DNA of 28,550 bases, taken from positions 1 through 28,550 of the forward strand of contig VGYW01000058.1 in NCBI GenBank assembly GCA_016872875.1, written 5' to 3'. The translations under genes were made by a program, and so were the position numbers. Below, piece after piece: positions 1-6,770 of the stretch; position 1 is the stretch's first letter; the number at the start of each line of letters is the position of its first letter. The notes under the pieces were generated by a model that worked only from the letters and a program-made list of their open reading frames with translations, was not told where the DNA came from and made no database searches. This DNA is from Planctomycetota bacterium (GTDB taxonomy: Bacteria; Planctomycetota; PUPC01; DSUN01).

Positions 1-66
1 CCAGGGCTCCCTTCGGTCGCCCTGGGCTACGGCTGGGTCGCCCGCGTCGGCGGGCTACAAGGCCCC

Positions 67-292
67 GAGATGTGGGCAAAGATCAGGGCGAAGCCCTGGG
101 AACCGGGGCCGTACCCGGGCCAGCCCTGAAGGGGCGTGCTACGAGCCACGGACGACACCATCTCCCCTCGGGGGTTAGTGCGCCCTTACAGGGCTGAGCC
201 GAGGTGATCTCCCGTTCCCAGGGCTTCGCCCTGGGCTGACATAGTACGCTCCGTGCGGAGCTTCGGAAGTTGAAGGGGTTACCAGGATTGGG
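67..292 (+). repeat. Composite palindromic repeat, full-length copy A
   Basis: Two GGGCGAAGCCC-type palindromes (around 90-104 and 222-236) bracket a middle segment that itself forms an inverted repeat (CAGCCCTGAAGGGGCG near 122 against CGCCCTTACAGGGCTG near 182). A right end with GCTCCGTGCGGAGC and a CCAGGATTGGG tail follows. The same order of parts recurs at 21345-21607. Shortened copies without the middle lie at 21021-21121 and 28353-28443 in the opposite orientation. No open frame in it looks real. Bases 1-66 hold further short palindromes (CAGGGC...GCCCTGG) and no gene. Confidence 0.7.
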
Positions 293-318
293 CGCCACGC
301 TGGAACGTCGCGCTCCGT

Positions 319-347
319 TTGACTCCGGCGGCTGAATCGGGCACAAT
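319..347 (+). promoter_or_regulatory. Predicted sigma70-type promoter of the sialate O-acetylesterase gene
   Basis: TTGACT (319-324) and CACAAT (342-347) are separated by 17 nt. Initiation would fall near 354, downstream of a possible TTG start at 319 and upstream of the ATG at 400, so it supports the ATG. The -10 box is imperfect. Confidence 0.45.
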
Positions 348-399
348 GTTGTCCCCCAATCGGTTTCGGATGCCCCCTCTTCCACGAACGGACTCGGCT

Positions 400-2028
400 A
401 TGCGGCGATGGCGTGCGGGCTGGGTGGTCGTTCTGGCTGTGGCCGTGGCAATGTCGGCGCTGGCCGACGTCAAGCTGCCGGCCGTCATCAGCAGCAACAT
501 GGTCATTCAGCGCGGCGCCAAGGCACGCATCTGGGGCACGGCCGACCCAGGCGAAGAGGTCACTGTCTCCATCGGCACCCGGAAGCAGACGGCGAAGGCG
601 AACGACAAGGGCGAGTGGGCCGTGCTCCTCGAGCCACTGAAAGAGGGCGGCCCGCTCGAGATGGCGGTCGCCGGCAAGAACTCGCTCAAGGTCGAAAACG
701 TCCTCGTCGGCGACGTCTGGGTCTGCTCCGGCCAGTCGAACATGGAGTGGTCGGTCGCCGGCTCGGCCAACCCGAAGGAGGAGGCGGCCGCCGCGAACTT
801 CCCCAACATCCGCCACTTCGGCCTCGCCAAAGCCGTCGCCGCAACGCCCCTCAAGGACGCCAAGGGCGCCTGGGCCGTCTGCTCCCCACAGGCTGTCTCC
901 GGCTTCACTGCCGTCGGCTACTTCTTCGCACGCCACCTCCACAAGGAGCTCGGCGTGCCCATCGGCCTCATCCACACCTCCTGGGGCGGCACCGCCTGCG
1001 CGCCGTGGACGAGCCGCGACGCCCTCGACGCCGCGCCGGAGCTGAAGCACTACGTGCCGGCCATTGACGCCGCGGCGAACCCCACCCCCGAGGCCAAGGC
1101 GAAGTTCGAGGAAGCCCTCGCCAAGTGGAAGGAGGACGCAGCGAAGGCCAAGGAAGCCAAGAAGCAGCCCCCTCGCCCGCCCGCCATGCCCGCCGTCGGA
1201 GCCGGCACCCCAGCGGCGCTCTACAACGCCATGATCGCGCCCGTCACCCCCTACACCATCCGCGGCGCAATCTGGTATCAGGGCGAGAGCAACGCCGGCC
1301 GCGCCGCCGAATACCGCACCCTCTTCCCCAACATGATCAAGGACTGGCGGAAGCAGTGGGGCCAGGGCGACTTCCCATTTCTCTTCGTCCAGCTCGCCAG
1401 CTTCATGGGCGTGGACAAGCAGCCCTCCGACGGCGGCTGGGCATGGGTCCGCGAGGCCCAGGACATGACCCTGTCGCTGCCCAAGACCGGCCAGGCCTGC
1501 ATCATTGACATCGGCGAGGTGGGCGACATCCATCCGAGGAACAAGCAGGACGTCGGGAAGCGTGTCGCCCTCGCCGCACTCGCCATCGAGTACGGCAAGG
1601 AGATCGCCTTCTCCGGCCCCCGCTTCGACAAGCTGGCCATCGAGGGCAACAAGGCGCGCGTCACCTTCAAGCACGCCGGCGGCGGCCTCGTCGCCAAGCC
1701 CTTCGAGGACATGAAGCCGGACGGCCCGACCCTCGCCAAGCGCTTCGGCGGCGTCGCGCTCACCCCAGAGCTTCGCCCCAAGAGCGACGTCCTCGGCTTC
1801 GCAATCGCGGGCGACGACCGCAAGTTCGTCTGGGCCGAGGCCAAGATCGAAGGCGCCGCCGTCGTCGTCTCCGCCCCTGGCGTCGAGAAGCCGGTCGCCG
1901 TCCGTTACGCCTGGGGCAACACCCCCGTCTGCAACCTCTACAACAAGGCGGACCTGCCCGCCTGCCCCTTCCGCACGGACACCTGGGAGCCCGCCCCGCC
2001 CGCGCCCAAGGCCCCGCCGAAGAAGTAG
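400..2028 (+). CDS. Secreted sialate O-acetylesterase (SGNH hydrolase family)
   Basis: This enzyme should remove O-acetyl esters from sialic acid or similar acetylated glycans outside the cytoplasm. The ATG at 400 gives an N-terminus of two arginines, a hydrophobic stretch and an Ala-rich cleavage region (SALAD), a convincing signal peptide. The in-frame TTG at 319 would hide it behind 27 residues and lies upstream of the predicted transcription start. Numbering from 400, SGNH motifs appear in order: CSGQSNMEW with nucleophile Ser113, SWGGT, IWYQGESN near 291-298, and DIHP with Asp376/His378 as the rest of the triad. Length (542 aa) is normal for the family. A Lys/Ala-rich insert around residues 230-262 looks like a surface linker. 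The gene stands alone with a strong hairpin after its stop. The family is clear; the exact substrate is inferred. Confidence 0.92.
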   Translation: MRRWRAGWVVVLAVAVAMSALADVKLPAVISSNMVIQRGAKARIWGTADPGEEVTVSIGTRKQTAKANDKGEWAVLLEPLKEGGPLEMAVAGKNSLKVENVLVGDVWVCSGQSNMEWSVAGSANPKEEAAAANFPNIRHFGLAKAVAATPLKDAKGAWAVCSPQAVSGFTAVGYFFARHLHKELGVPIGLIHTSWGGTACAPWTSRDALDAAPELKHYVPAIDAAANPTPEAKAKFEEALAKWKEDAAKAKEAKKQPPRPPAMPAVGAGTPAALYNAMIAPVTPYTIRGAIWYQGESNAGRAAEYRTLFPNMIKDWRKQWGQGDFPFLFVQLASFMGVDKQPSDGGWAWVREAQDMTLSLPKTGQACIIDIGEVGDIHPRNKQDVGKRVALAALAIEYGKEIAFSGPRFDKLAIEGNKARVTFKHAGGGLVAKPFEDMKPDGPTLAKRFGGVALTPELRPKSDVLGFAIAGDDRKFVWAEAKIEGAAVVVSAPGVEKPVAVRYAWGNTPVCNLYNKADLPACPFRTDTWEPAPPAPKAPPKK

Positions 2029-2061
2029 GCGAGGCGTCTCTGCCCCGCGTTCGCCCAGCAT

Positions 2062-2103
2062 GCAAGAGGGCCACTCGCTTCCCACAGGAAGTGGCCCTCT
2101 TGC
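2062..2103 (+). terminator. Hairpin terminator candidate after the esterase gene
   Basis: A perfect 14-bp inverted repeat (GCAAGAGGGCCACT, 2062-2075, against 2090-2103) has a 14-nt loop and begins 33 nt after the stop codon. There is no U tract, so it could be a Rho-assisted terminator or an RNA-stabilising stem. Confidence 0.6.
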
Positions 2104-2177
2104 GCGGGCACTTGCTTCTTCGGGCACCCGGTGCTAGGCTGATGCCGCTTGGCGCCGCCAGGCCGGTTCACGGCCTG

Positions 2178-2308
2178 GGGGCGTGTTGCCCAGACCCGGC
2201 GGGGAGATGCGCGTGTTCGTAGTGCGGGCTTCAGGCCGTTCCCGGACGGCCTGAAGCCCGCACTACAAGCTCATTCCCCCGTGTGAGGGCATTTGGGCAA
2301 CACGCCCC
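2178..2308. repeat. Nested inverted repeat with a REP-type palindrome in the centre
   Basis: An outer perfect 15-bp inverted repeat (GGGGCGTGTTGCCCA, 2178-2192, against 2294-2308) encloses a perfect 21-bp inverted repeat (GTAGTGCGGGCTTCAGGCCGT, 2219-2239, against 2246-2266) with a 6-nt loop. The inner unit belongs to the family seen at 24336-24446 and 28021-28074. The 2029-2343 interval holds no gene. Confidence 0.8.
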
Positions 2309-2343
2309 TGGGGCCTGCCCCATGTGCGGAGGGGTAACTCCGC

Positions 2344-2895
2344 TTGACGGCCGATTGGCTCCTTTTGGAGGTCGGTGGAGCCGGACTCCTCGCGGCGCGT
2401 GCCCAGGGCCGACGCCTCAGGCGGGCCAGCCTGGCCATCCGCGAGCCCCTCGAACGCCTCGTGCCCCTCCTGGAGAAGGAGGCCGCGACGTATCACATGA
2501 TGCAGGGTGGGTACGCCGCGGCGGCCAAGAGCACGGCCGAGGCGCTCTGGGACACCGGCTTCGGGGCGCCACACCCGATCCTCCAGCGCCACATCGGCGA
2601 CCTTGGCCTCGTCTATGAGCAGGCGCGCTACGCTGAGATCGTTGCGAAGCTCGACGCCCCGTCCAAGGAGAAGCTCAAGAGGGCCGTGGTGGACGTGATG
2701 TCGTACCGGCTCAAGCGCCAGATACAGCTCCGGAACGCGGCGCTGGACGCCCAGATCGGCGCGATGCGCGCGCTCATCGCCAGCCACCGGGAGCTCGAGA
2801 AGGGCAAGCCCATCAGCCTCGCTACCGTCGCCGCCTACGTGCAGTCCATGCGCGAGCTGGTCGAGCAGCTCGCCGCGGCGGCGAAGAAGAAGTAG
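2344..2895 (+). CDS. Hypothetical helical protein
   Basis: I do not recognise this 183-residue protein. It is rich in Ala, Lys, Glu and Leu and predicted almost wholly alpha-helical, with a charged, possibly coiled-coil C-terminal half (KEKLKRAVVDVMSYRLKRQ) and a KKK terminus. It has no signal peptide, membrane segment or catalytic motif that I can name. The TTG start at 2344 has a GGAGGGG ribosome-binding site 9 nt upstream. An internal start at the paired methionines near residue 52 is possible but would lose ordered-looking sequence. A second small helical gene follows 60 nt downstream on the same strand, so the two are probably co-transcribed. Reality is supported by codon use and ribosome-binding site; function is unknown. 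Confidence 0.6.
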   Translation: MTADWLLLEVGGAGLLAARAQGRRLRRASLAIREPLERLVPLLEKEAATYHMMQGGYAAAAKSTAEALWDTGFGAPHPILQRHIGDLGLVYEQARYAEIVAKLDAPSKEKLKRAVVDVMSYRLKRQIQLRNAALDAQIGAMRALIASHRELEKGKPISLATVAAYVQSMRELVEQLAAAAKKK

Positions 2896-2955
2896 CCGCG
2901 CCCCCGGCGGCCCGGGCACGTTGGCCATTCCACTCAGACCTGAAGGAGGAAGACG

Positions 2956-3309
2956 ATGGCAAAGGCAAAGGGGCCGTCCCCTGAACAGTTGCGGAAAGCG
3001 ATCGGCGACCTGTACATCATGCTGGAAGACAACTTCGTCCGCATGATGAAGGCGTGCGCGGCCGACGATGAGCGGGAGGAGGTCAAGGCGCTCTACTCGG
3101 CCGCCCGCGACGCCCACTGGAAAGCCATCCACGAGGACCTCGATGACGGCAACCCAGTGGTCGAGGGGCTGCACAAGGACCTGGTGAAGGTCTCCGGCGA
3201 CATCAAGGCGTCCCTCGAGAGCCTCCAGAACGTCGTGGCCCTGCTCAAGCTTGTGAAGGAGGGCGTGAAGCTCGCAGCGGCCATCGTGTCCCTTGCTGCG
3301 ACGGCGTAG
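2956..3309 (+). CDS. Small hypothetical helical protein
   Basis: This 117-residue protein is of unknown function. The ATG follows AAGGAGG at a good distance, which makes translation likely. The sequence is predicted all-helical: an acidic/basic N-terminal two thirds (LEDNFVRMMKACAADDEREE) and a hydrophobic C-terminal segment of about 20 residues (LKEGVKLAAAIVSLAATA region) that could be a membrane-binding or aggregating helix. It lies 60 nt after the unknown helical gene at 2344-2895 and probably shares its transcript. A 9-bp GC-rich hairpin begins 8 nt after the stop codon. The pair might form a complex, but nothing in the sequence shows a function. Confidence 0.65.
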   Translation: MAKAKGPSPEQLRKAIGDLYIMLEDNFVRMMKACAADDEREEVKALYSAARDAHWKAIHEDLDDGNPVVEGLHKDLVKVSGDIKASLESLQNVVALLKLVKEGVKLAAAIVSLAATA

Positions 3310-3316
3310 CGCAGAG

Positions 3317-3338
3317 GCCCCGCGCCCGCGCGCGGGGC
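3317..3338 (+). terminator. GC-rich hairpin after the small helical gene pair
   Basis: A perfect 9-bp stem (GCCCCGCGC, 3317-3325, against 3330-3338) with a 4-nt loop directly follows the stop at 3309. A second 8-bp inverted repeat (TCAAGCGC against GCGCTTGA, 3355-3372) lies just beyond. No U tract is present. Confidence 0.5.
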
Positions 3339-3397
3339 GCCGCCGAGGCCACCCTCAAGCGCAAGCGCTTGAACCTCTCTGGCTGGGGTGGAACCAT

Positions 3398-3513
3398 CCC
3401 CCCTCTCCCTCGGGGCGAGGGCTGGGGTGAGGGTGCTTGGCTTGCCGCCGACGAGCCAGGAAGCACCCTCACCCGCCCGCCTCTGGCGGGCGACCTCTCC
3501 CCAAGGGAGAGGT
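3398..3513. repeat. Long palindromic repeat of the CCCTCTCCC/GGGTGAGGGTG type
   Basis: A perfect 14-bp inverted repeat (GGGTGAGGGTGCTT, 3425-3438, against 3461-3474) is flanked by CCTCTCCCT (3402-3410) and AGGGAGAGG (3504-3512), giving one large two-part hairpin. Similar CCCTCTCCC-N-GGTGAGGGTG elements are common intergenic repeats in many bacteria. The 3310-3622 gap contains this element and no gene. Confidence 0.75.
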
Positions 3514-3622
3514 GGGCGACCTTCCGACGCCACGCTAAACACCCGCAAGCGCTGGAGGGTGGCTCTCAGGCGGCGCGCGTAGTTACTGACCTCAACCCAG
3601 GGCTGGTTCGAGGGGGCACACT

Positions 3623-4738
3623 ATGGATGCCACGAACGACTGGACAAAGACCGCGCTGACGAAGACCGAGAAAGTGACGAAGAACGATGGGACCAAGACC
3701 GAGGTGACGACGACCGAGCTCACACAGACAGAAGTGAGGAAGACCGCGCAGGCCGAGGCGGCGAAGCCTGGCCGCTTGGCCCGTGCCTGGGAATGGGCCA
3801 GGCCCTACCTCAAGTGGGGCGCCGCGCTCGCCGTCCTGGCCTGCGCTGCCACGCATGGGTGGAGAGCATGGTCGCGTCGCTCAGGGTCCCGCTCCCACCA
3901 TCCCAAGCACGTGGTCGTGCCAACGTGGTCGCCCGAGAGACTCCTGGAACTTGGCGGAAAGCTCGAGAAGGAGCAGCGGAAGCCCAACACAGCGGAGGAA
4001 TACTGGTCGTACATATGGAAGCGCTTGTACGATCGGGCGATAACCGCTGTAGGGCGGGCAACCTGGAAGGCTGAGCGTGCCAGGCTGTGCGGCGGCGCGT
4101 ACTCGGATGCCGCGAACGAGTATGGAGAAGAAGGCAAGCTGGACGAAGCGCAACGCTGCCAGACCCTGGAGGAGCTGCTCGGGGAGGACCAGGGCGACGG
4201 CCCGCCCAAGATTGACCGCTTCCCGCGCGGCGAGGCCACTGCCGGAAAGGAAAGGCAGTGGGAGAGCGAGGCGCCGCGGGACTTCGACCCCTGCCAAACC
4301 GTCACGCTCCACCTCTCCACCGCGCTGAATAGCCCATCGCTGCTGGACCACATCAGCGACACGCACGCGCTCCCCAGGAAGCCCCTCGAGCTCGCCGGGT
4401 TCAGTCCGACTGACGCCGACGAGTTCCTCGGACTCCTCCGCCAGTTGCTCAAGGAGGCCCGCACCGACAAGGAGGAGCAGCCTCGTGGCCTGCGGCCACA
4501 ACCAAGAGGGGACGGAACGGCCGAATGCTCTGATGCCGGATGCTCCAGAACCGGGCGCGCACGTGGCCCAGTCCCGAAGGGACGGCAGTGGGTAGCCGGC
4601 GGCTTCAGCCGCCGGAACGGGGCGCACACACAGCCCAGTCCCGAAGGGAGGGCAGAAGCCCACGGGAGACGACGCGGCGCACGTCTCTGCCGTCCCTTCG
4701 GGACTTCCCGACTTCCGGCGCAGGAGTCCGGCGGCTGA
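3623..4738 (+). CDS. Hypothetical single-pass membrane protein with Lys/Thr-rich N-terminus and a repeat-derived tail
   Basis: This 371-residue protein is of unknown function. The ATG at 3623 follows a GAGGGGG ribosome-binding site. Residues 8-42 are an irregular Lys-Thr-X-Glu/Thr repeat (KTALTKTEKVTKNDGTKTE). Residues 61-80 form one hydrophobic helix (WGAALAVLACAATHGW) followed by a basic, His-containing stretch, so a single-pass topology is likely. Residues 100-290 are soluble, charged and unlike anything I recognise. From about residue 315 the sequence is encoded by palindromic repeat DNA (4570-4756) and includes VPKGRQWVAGGFSRR-like translation typical of that repeat, with the stop inside the second arm. 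The original C-terminus was probably shorter, ending near 4500-4560. The coding assignment is reasonable for the first 290 residues and weak for the tail. Confidence 0.5.
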   Translation: MDATNDWTKTALTKTEKVTKNDGTKTEVTTTELTQTEVRKTAQAEAAKPGRLARAWEWARPYLKWGAALAVLACAATHGWRAWSRRSGSRSHHPKHVVVPTWSPERLLELGGKLEKEQRKPNTAEEYWSYIWKRLYDRAITAVGRATWKAERARLCGGAYSDAANEYGEEGKLDEAQRCQTLEELLGEDQGDGPPKIDRFPRGEATAGKERQWESEAPRDFDPCQTVTLHLSTALNSPSLLDHISDTHALPRKPLELAGFSPTDADEFLGLLRQLLKEARTDKEEQPRGLRPQPRGDGTAECSDAGCSRTGRARGPVPKGRQWVAGGFSRRNGAHTQPSPEGRAEAHGRRRGARLCRPFGTSRLPAQESGG

Positions 4739-4756
4739 AGCCGCCGGCTACCCACT
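4570..4756. repeat. Inverted pair of two palindromic repeat modules
   Basis: Two perfect inverted matches are present: a 19-mer (AGTCCCGAAGGGACGGCAG, 4570-4588, against 4687-4705) and a 30-bp match (4587-4616 against 4727-4756) whose core GGCGGCTTCAGCCGCC is itself palindromic. The arms do not nest as one hairpin, so this looks like two copies of a composite unit inserted in opposite orientation. The first copy overlaps the 3' end of the preceding reading frame. Confidence 0.75.
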
Positions 4757-4851
4757 GTGCTCCCTTCGGGAGCAAGAGGTCGAAGCTCCTGCGGTCCTGT
4801 CCCCCTGCCTGCGGCGCGACGCACCGCGGCATTGAGCGCCCTTTCAGTTGG

Positions 4852-4887
4852 TCATTGAGGATTGAGCGTTGGGTATTGAGCATTGGA
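4852..4887. repeat. Short GATTGAG/ATTGAGCATTGG-type simple repeat
   Basis: Four imperfect copies of a 7-11 nt ATTGAG-G/C unit lie between the repeat pair and the 3' end of the nucleotidyltransferase gene. It is one of several unrelated heptamer-like repeats in the window. The 4739-4921 gap holds this and repeat remnants but no gene. Confidence 0.5.
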
Positions 4888-4921
4888 CTTCGCGTGTTCC
4901 GCCCACATGTGGGTAAGCCCG

Positions 4922-5638
4922 TCATTGCGCCTCCTTGCGGATACGGCGGTCCACGGCCTCCACGATGCCCTCGATGGCGGCGAGGTATTCCGCGAAGAGC
5001 TCGGGGGGCGACACCTCGCGCGGCTTGAGCCGCCCCTCCTTGAGCAACTGGACGGTGAGGAAGACGGTTGGGTCGAAGCCCAGGTGGTCGGCGAGCGCGC
5101 GGAGGGCGTCGAGCTTGGCCATCGGCACCTCGTCCTGGTAGAGCCGCAGCGCGGCGCGGAAGAGGACGAGGAAAGACGACAGCGATGCGGCGAGGAGCTC
5201 GGCCACGCGCTTCGGCTTGCCAGCGGCCAGGAGATAGCTCTCGCGGAGCGCGAGGAGCTTGGCCTTCAGCTCGCGCTCGAGCTCCAGGCGCAGGTTCTCG
5301 AAAGCCACGCTCACCCCCGCGAGGGGGTCCTTGCCGAAAAGGAGCCGGCGGCATCTCTGGATGTCGAGGAGCTCGATGGGGAAGGCGTCGGCGGAGGCGG
5401 CCAGTTGCTCAGGCGTGAAGAGGAGCGGGGGGCGGTGGCCGTCCCCCGCCCATGCCTGGGCAGGGGGCGCCAGGGCGTCGAGCTGCTCCTTGCCCAGAGG
5501 GCTGACGACCACCAGGACGTTGTAGTCGGACTTCCCCGCCACGTGATCGCCCGCGGCCGCGGACCCGTAAAGGACCACCGCTCGCAGGGCCGAGGGGAGC
5601 GCAGTCCCTAATCGCTCGGTAAGTTGTTCCGGGGTCAT
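4922..5638 (-). CDS. Nucleotidyltransferase-domain protein
   Basis: Residues 20-50 carry the NTP_transf_2 signature of minimal nucleotidyltransferases: a hydrophobic strand, YGSAAAGD, then KSDYNVLVVV. The first metal-binding Asp is present, but the usual second Asp (D-x-D) is Asn. Some bacterial relatives also read SD-x-N, so it may be a family variant rather than a decayed site. The rest (about 60-238) is helical and resembles the HEPN-like or all-alpha C-terminal halves of these proteins (ELERELKAKLLALRESYLL). The ATG at 5638 has AAGGAGG about 9 nt upstream. It is the last gene of a minus-strand run after the HEAT and TPM genes, separated from TPM by a 142-nt gap filled by a long hairpin. 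The acceptor molecule is unknown; protein AMPylation, antibiotic modification or a toxin-antitoxin role are all possible. Confidence 0.75.
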   Translation of the reverse strand: MTPEQLTERLGTALPSALRAVVLYGSAAAGDHVAGKSDYNVLVVVSPLGKEQLDALAPPAQAWAGDGHRPPLLFTPEQLAASADAFPIELLDIQRCRRLLFGKDPLAGVSVAFENLRLELERELKAKLLALRESYLLAAGKPKRVAELLAASLSSFLVLFRAALRLYQDEVPMAKLDALRALADHLGFDPTVFLTVQLLKEGRLKPREVSPPELFAEYLAAIEGIVEAVDRRIRKEAQ

Positions 5639-5670
5639 CGTCGAGGGCCTCCTTCCTGACTGCCCTTCTC

Positions 5671-5771
5671 AATCGTCCTCGTCCCTCGTCCTCGTCCTTC
5701 GTCCTCGATCTTCTCGGCTCGGAGGGGAGAAGAGTCGAGGACGAGGACGAGGGACGAGGACGAGGACGATT
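5671..5771. repeat. Large hairpin of CGAGGAC simple repeats
   Basis: AATCGTCCTCGTCCCTCGTC and following copies of GTCCTC (5671-5707) face the reverse complement built of GAGGAC units (5734-5771). They form an imperfect ~36-bp stem with a short loop between TPM and the nucleotidyltransferase gene. It may attenuate or stabilise the shared transcript, but the repetitive composition points to a dispersed simple repeat. Confidence 0.65.
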
Positions 5772-5780
5772 GAAGAGGGC

Positions 5781-6770
5781 CTACCAACCCCCACTGGCCC
5801 CCCCTCCGCCGGAGGAGCCGCCTCCGAAGCCTCCGCCCCCTCCGCTTGAGAAGCCGCCGCTGCTCCAGCCGCCCCCGGAGCTGCGCCCGCTGGTGGCGCC
5901 CCAGATCCAAGCGCTCGAAGAGGAGTAGCCGTACGAGCGGCGCCGCCCGCCCTGGCGGAACGACTTGGGGTTCTTCCTGCCCGTGACGAAGCCCAGGGCG
6001 AGCAGGGCGAGCCCGAAGAGCCCGAGGCCCGTGAAGGCGGCGCGGCTCGCCAGCGCGGCCATGCCCAACGGGATGCCGCCGAAGCCGGCGCCCCAGAGGA
6101 TGAGGAAGGCGACCCTCGCCCCCAGCCCAGCGCCGAGGAAGAACGCCCCCAGCCCAACGAACACCCCGAGGAAGAGCGGCAGCGCCCAGCCGAGCCAGGC
6201 GGGGGCATCAGGCCCCCAGGGGAAGCCTTCTGCCCCCTTGCGCGCCGGCTCGTTGCGCTCAACGATGCCGGCGATGCGGCGCGCCGCGGCGAGCAGGCCG
6301 TCCGCGTAGCGCTCCTTGCGGAAGGCAGGGAACAGCTCCTCATCCAGTATGCGGCCCGCCAGGGCGTCGGGCAGGACGGGCTCCAGGCCGTAGCCCACCT
6401 CGATGCGCGCCTTGCGGTCTTTGAGCGCCACGAGGAGCAGGACGCCGTTGTCCTTCCCCTTCTGGCCGATGCCCCAGCGCTTGAAGAGCTTCACCGCGAA
6501 GTCGTCAATCTGCCCGCCCTCGAGCGAATCGAGGGTCACGACCGCGAGCTGCGCGGTCGCCTTCGCCTCGAGGTCCTTGAGCACCGTTGCGATGGCCTCG
6601 CGCTGTGTGGCATCGAGGATGCTCGCGAAGTCGTTGAGGAGCCCCTGCGGCTTGAGGTGACTGAGCAGCGCATCGCCGGGGAACTCCCTCGCGCCGGCAA
6701 TGCGGCCAAGGGCCAGCGCGAACACGAGGCCGGCGGCTGCCTTGAAGGAAATGTGGCGCTTGGCACGCAT
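5781..6770 (-). CDS. TPM-domain membrane protein (YgcG family)
   Basis: The N-terminus has a basic start and a hydrophobic signal (AAAGLVFALALGRIAGA). Residues 43-172 form a TPM domain, with the hallmarks LLNDFASILD, QLAVVTLDSLEG, KLFKRWGIGQKGKDNGVLLLVA, VGYGLEPVLPDALAGRIL and a final FRKERYADGL. Two or three hydrophobic helices follow (about 185-265), then a tail of Gly/Ser runs with scattered Phe and Trp, the usual end for YgcG proteins. The family is linked to membrane protein maintenance and envelope stress; the actual reaction is unsettled. The ATG at 6770 shares one base with the TGA of the upstream HEAT gene (TGATG), so translation is coupled. A GTG one codon earlier (6773) is the alternative start. 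Confidence 0.88.
   Translation of the reverse strand: MRAKRHISFKAAAGLVFALALGRIAGAREFPGDALLSHLKPQGLLNDFASILDATQREAIATVLKDLEAKATAQLAVVTLDSLEGGQIDDFAVKLFKRWGIGQKGKDNGVLLLVALKDRKARIEVGYGLEPVLPDALAGRILDEELFPAFRKERYADGLLAAARRIAGIVERNEPARKGAEGFPWGPDAPAWLGWALPLFLGVFVGLGAFFLGAGLGARVAFLILWGAGFGGIPLGMAALASRAAFTGLGLFGLALLALGFVTGRKNPKSFRQGGRRRSYGYSSSSAWIWGATSGRSSGGGWSSGGFSSGGGGGFGGGSSGGGGASGGW

Noticed and set aside
175..2127. 650-codon open frame on the minus strand opposite the esterase gene
   Set aside because: It is the antisense of a gene with clear SGNH motifs; its composition (Gly/Val/Leu/Asp/Glu-rich) is typical of the opposite strand of GC-rich coding DNA and it has no domain.
4936..5611. Protein on the plus strand opposite the nucleotidyltransferase
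   Set aside because: It is antisense to a recognisable nucleotidyltransferase motif and a gene with a good ribosome-binding site.
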